Source: Clostridia bacterium (GTDB taxonomy: Bacteria; Bacillota; Clostridia; Oscillospirales; Acutalibacteraceae). Taken from it: 6,442 nt of DNA. The DNA is taken from positions 1-6,442 of the forward strand of contig CAAGRQ010000157.1 in the NCBI GenBank assembly GCA_900772705.1, in the 5' to 3' direction. This document shows, piece after piece, positions 4,823 to 6,442 of the stretch (position 1 is the stretch's first letter; every line of letters starts with the position of its first letter). The notes under the pieces were generated by a model that searched no databases, was not told the origin of the DNA, and worked only from the letters and a program-made list of their open reading frames with translations. The translations under genes were made by a program, and so were the position numbers.

Positions 4823-6442
4823 ATGAGCGATAGTCATTTATCTATTGACGAAATAATCGAGCGTGCCGAAAAAATAAAAGCAGAGGCTGAAAAGCAACTT
4901 GAGCAGGCACAAAAAAGCCTAAATGAAAAAACTCAAAGTGCAATAAAAGAGGTAGTCGTCGACAGCAAAGCCGTTATGAAAAAGGTCGAGCAGCTCAGCA
5001 CGGAAGAAGAGGACATAAAGTCCTATGAACCGCAAAAAAAGCAAAGCACCGAAAGCACGGAAAAGACTCAGGCGGTGCGCCTCTCCTTTACAAAAAAAGA
5101 TAAAACAAAAATGATGCCTCCCATCAAAAGCGCCGTAAAGACAGCAGACGAAGGCGACGGAGAAACCGACGACGATATGAAAATCGTATCGGACAAAAAG
5201 AGTTCGTTTGAGGGCAATCTTTTTCCCGATGAAAAGACAAAACCCGTTGTTTTAAGCAGTAACAATGAAGATGACAGCAACGAATTCCAAGAGGTTCCCA
5301 CGATTATTGCAAGAGAAAATTTGGGCAAATATCTTGACGGCGACAGCGATGACAATGAAAATCAAAGTGAGTTTTATGAAGATATAGGAATCCAAATGAG
5401 TTTCGACGGCTTTGACGACAAGGTGGAGGAGGTTCCGACCATCGATGAAGAAGTTGCCGAAAAAATACTTATCGAACAGCGAAAAGAAAAGGTGGATAAA
5501 TTCCGCCTTTTCGGGCCGGACAAAACGGACAGCGAACTCGGTGACGAGCAGTACAGTAAAAGCGATTACAACTACGAAGGTCAACAAGCAGGCATTCTTG
5601 CAAGCCTGATGTCCAAAAAATCGAGAACAACGGTACAAATTATTTCCACCCTGTTTTTCGGAATACTGATGTTCATACTGACTCTCCTTAACGAAAATGA
5701 CGCACTGCCGCAGTTTTTATCATCATCGAACGCTTTTTTGTCGGCAGGTCTTTCCCTGCTGGTAATCACAACGGTGATGAACTACAATATTTTTATGCAC
5801 GCCTTTAATTTCAAAAAAGGGTTTAACTGCGACTTAGGCGTGGCTGTTACAAGCATTGCTATACTTATACAAAGCGTCGGATTTTTATGCTTTGACGATT
5901 TGTGGCTTGATAACGGGCACTTTCTCGGCTCGTTTGCGGCTTTGGGACTGCTCATTTCACAAATGGGTAAAAGGCAAATTATCATAAGAATTATGGACAA
6001 TTTTGATTTTATCATAAACCAAAAAGACAAATACTGCCTTGAAAACATAGCCAATGCGGTGGACTGCGAAATAATCGGCAGAGGTATTTTGGACGAGGAC
6101 GAACCTATAATAAAGACGGGAGTTAAGACGGATTTTCCGACTAACTTTATGGAAATAAGCTGCAAAACCGAACCGTCAGACAAGATTGCAAAGGTACTTT
6201 CTCCTGTGTTTTGGGTATTGAGTTCTATCCTCGGCGTGATTATCGGAGTAAGCGAGAGCAGTGCAACAGGCATAAATGTGGGAATTGCCGCTCTTTGCAT
6301 TACGACACCTATTGCGTTGCTGTATCAAATGAACATAATTTTGACGGACATTTCCGCTCAACTTGACAAATACGATGCAAGGGTTTGCGGCTTTAACGGA
6401 GCGGATATGGCATCGAACGCAAACGCTCTCGTTATGGAAGCG
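4823..6442 (+). CDS. Large membrane protein resembling a P-type ATPase, with a long acidic N-terminal domain (3' end outside the window)
   Basis: An uninterrupted frame of 540 codons from ATG at 4823 to the window end. The ribosome binding site is weak (GAGTGAG at 4811-4817). Residues 7-60 are rich in E, K, A and Q with heptad-like spacing, suggesting a coiled coil. Residues 60-265 are highly charged and acidic, probably disordered, with EVPTI repeated at 157-161 and 203-207. Predicted membrane helices follow at about 271-289, 303-326, 338-357, 366-382, 459-477 and 484-507. Their spacing resembles the front half of a P1B-type ATPase: four helices, a small soluble actuator-like segment (383-458), then a helix pair. 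Residues 492-498 (CITTPIA) lie where the CPC/CPx metal-site motif is expected. No TGES motif is visible in 383-458. The window ends about where the DKTG phosphorylation site would come. No signal peptide is seen; the N-terminus is presumably cytoplasmic. It lies 14 bases after rlmB, probably in the same transcript. The function is not established, and the ATPase relationship is my inference. Confidence 0.75.
   Translation, partial: MSDSHLSIDEIIERAEKIKAEAEKQLEQAQKSLNEKTQSAIKEVVVDSKAVMKKVEQLSTEEEDIKSYEPQKKQSTESTEKTQAVRLSFTKKDKTKMMPPIKSAVKTADEGDGETDDDMKIVSDKKSSFEGNLFPDEKTKPVVLSSNNEDDSNEFQEVPTIIARENLGKYLDGDSDDNENQSEFYEDIGIQMSFDGFDDKVEEVPTIDEEVAEKILIEQRKEKVDKFRLFGPDKTDSELGDEQYSKSDYNYEGQQAGILASLMSKKSRTTVQIISTLFFGILMFILTLLNENDALPQFLSSSNAFLSAGLSLLVITTVMNYNIFMHAFNFKKGFNCDLGVAVTSIAILIQSVGFLCFDDLWLDNGHFLGSFAALGLLISQMGKRQIIIRIMDNFDFIINQKDKYCLENIANAVDCEIIGRGILDEDEPIIKTGVKTDFPTNFMEISCKTEPSDKIAKVLSPVFWVLSSILGVIIGVSESSATGINVGIAALCITTPIALLYQMNIILTDISAQLDKYDARVCGFNGADMASNANALVMEA

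Noticed and set aside
5782..6300. 172-codon frame on the minus strand
   Set aside because: It lies wholly inside the 540-codon + strand frame, whose product has coherent membrane helices and follows rlmB in the same direction. The minus frame has no recognisable motif, so it is a shadow.

Overview
The window looks like chromosomal DNA of an anaerobic, low-to-mid GC Gram-positive bacterium of the class Clostridia, most likely a gut Oscillospiraceae/Ruminococcaceae member. This rests on sigma-A-like promoters with very AT-rich spacers, strong AAGGAG-type ribosome binding sites, Firmicutes-type ArgG and ArgH proteins, a lone ECF transporter S component, and an interspersed hairpin repeat at the left edge of a kind I associate with these genomes. 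The genus is not established. All five genes lie on the + strand. I see no tRNA, rRNA, insertion sequence or CRISPR array.

Layout: bases 1-150 hold a hairpin-rich interspersed repeat that may be cut by the window edge. Bases 150-367 are AT-rich and non-coding, with three AATATACA motifs exactly 20 bp apart, an inverted repeat and a possible ARG box. They are followed by a good promoter (368-395) and argG (448-1680). A second promoter-like sequence overlaps the argG stop codon, and a GC-rich hairpin lies between it and argH (1766-3136). argH ends at a hairpin terminator. Next come a promoter, an untranslated leader of about 90 nt with competing hairpins, and an ECF S-component gene (3363-3944) closed by a near-perfect terminator. 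A further promoter drives rlmB (4041-4808). Fourteen bases after rlmB starts a long reading frame (4823 to the end of the window, 540 codons, no stop) that runs off the right edge.

Function: argG and argH encode the last two steps of arginine biosynthesis (citrulline + aspartate to argininosuccinate, then arginine + fumarate). The S component imports an unidentified vitamin-like substrate using an energising module that is not in this window. RlmB methylates 23S rRNA. The terminal gene is the least ordinary part. It has a long acidic, probably disordered cytoplasmic N-terminus followed by membrane helices arranged like the first part of a P-type ATPase. The metal-site CPx motif reads ITTP instead, and no TGES motif is visible in the actuator region. 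The window ends close to where the catalytic DKTG motif would be expected, so whether this is a pump or a pseudo-ATPase cannot be decided here.
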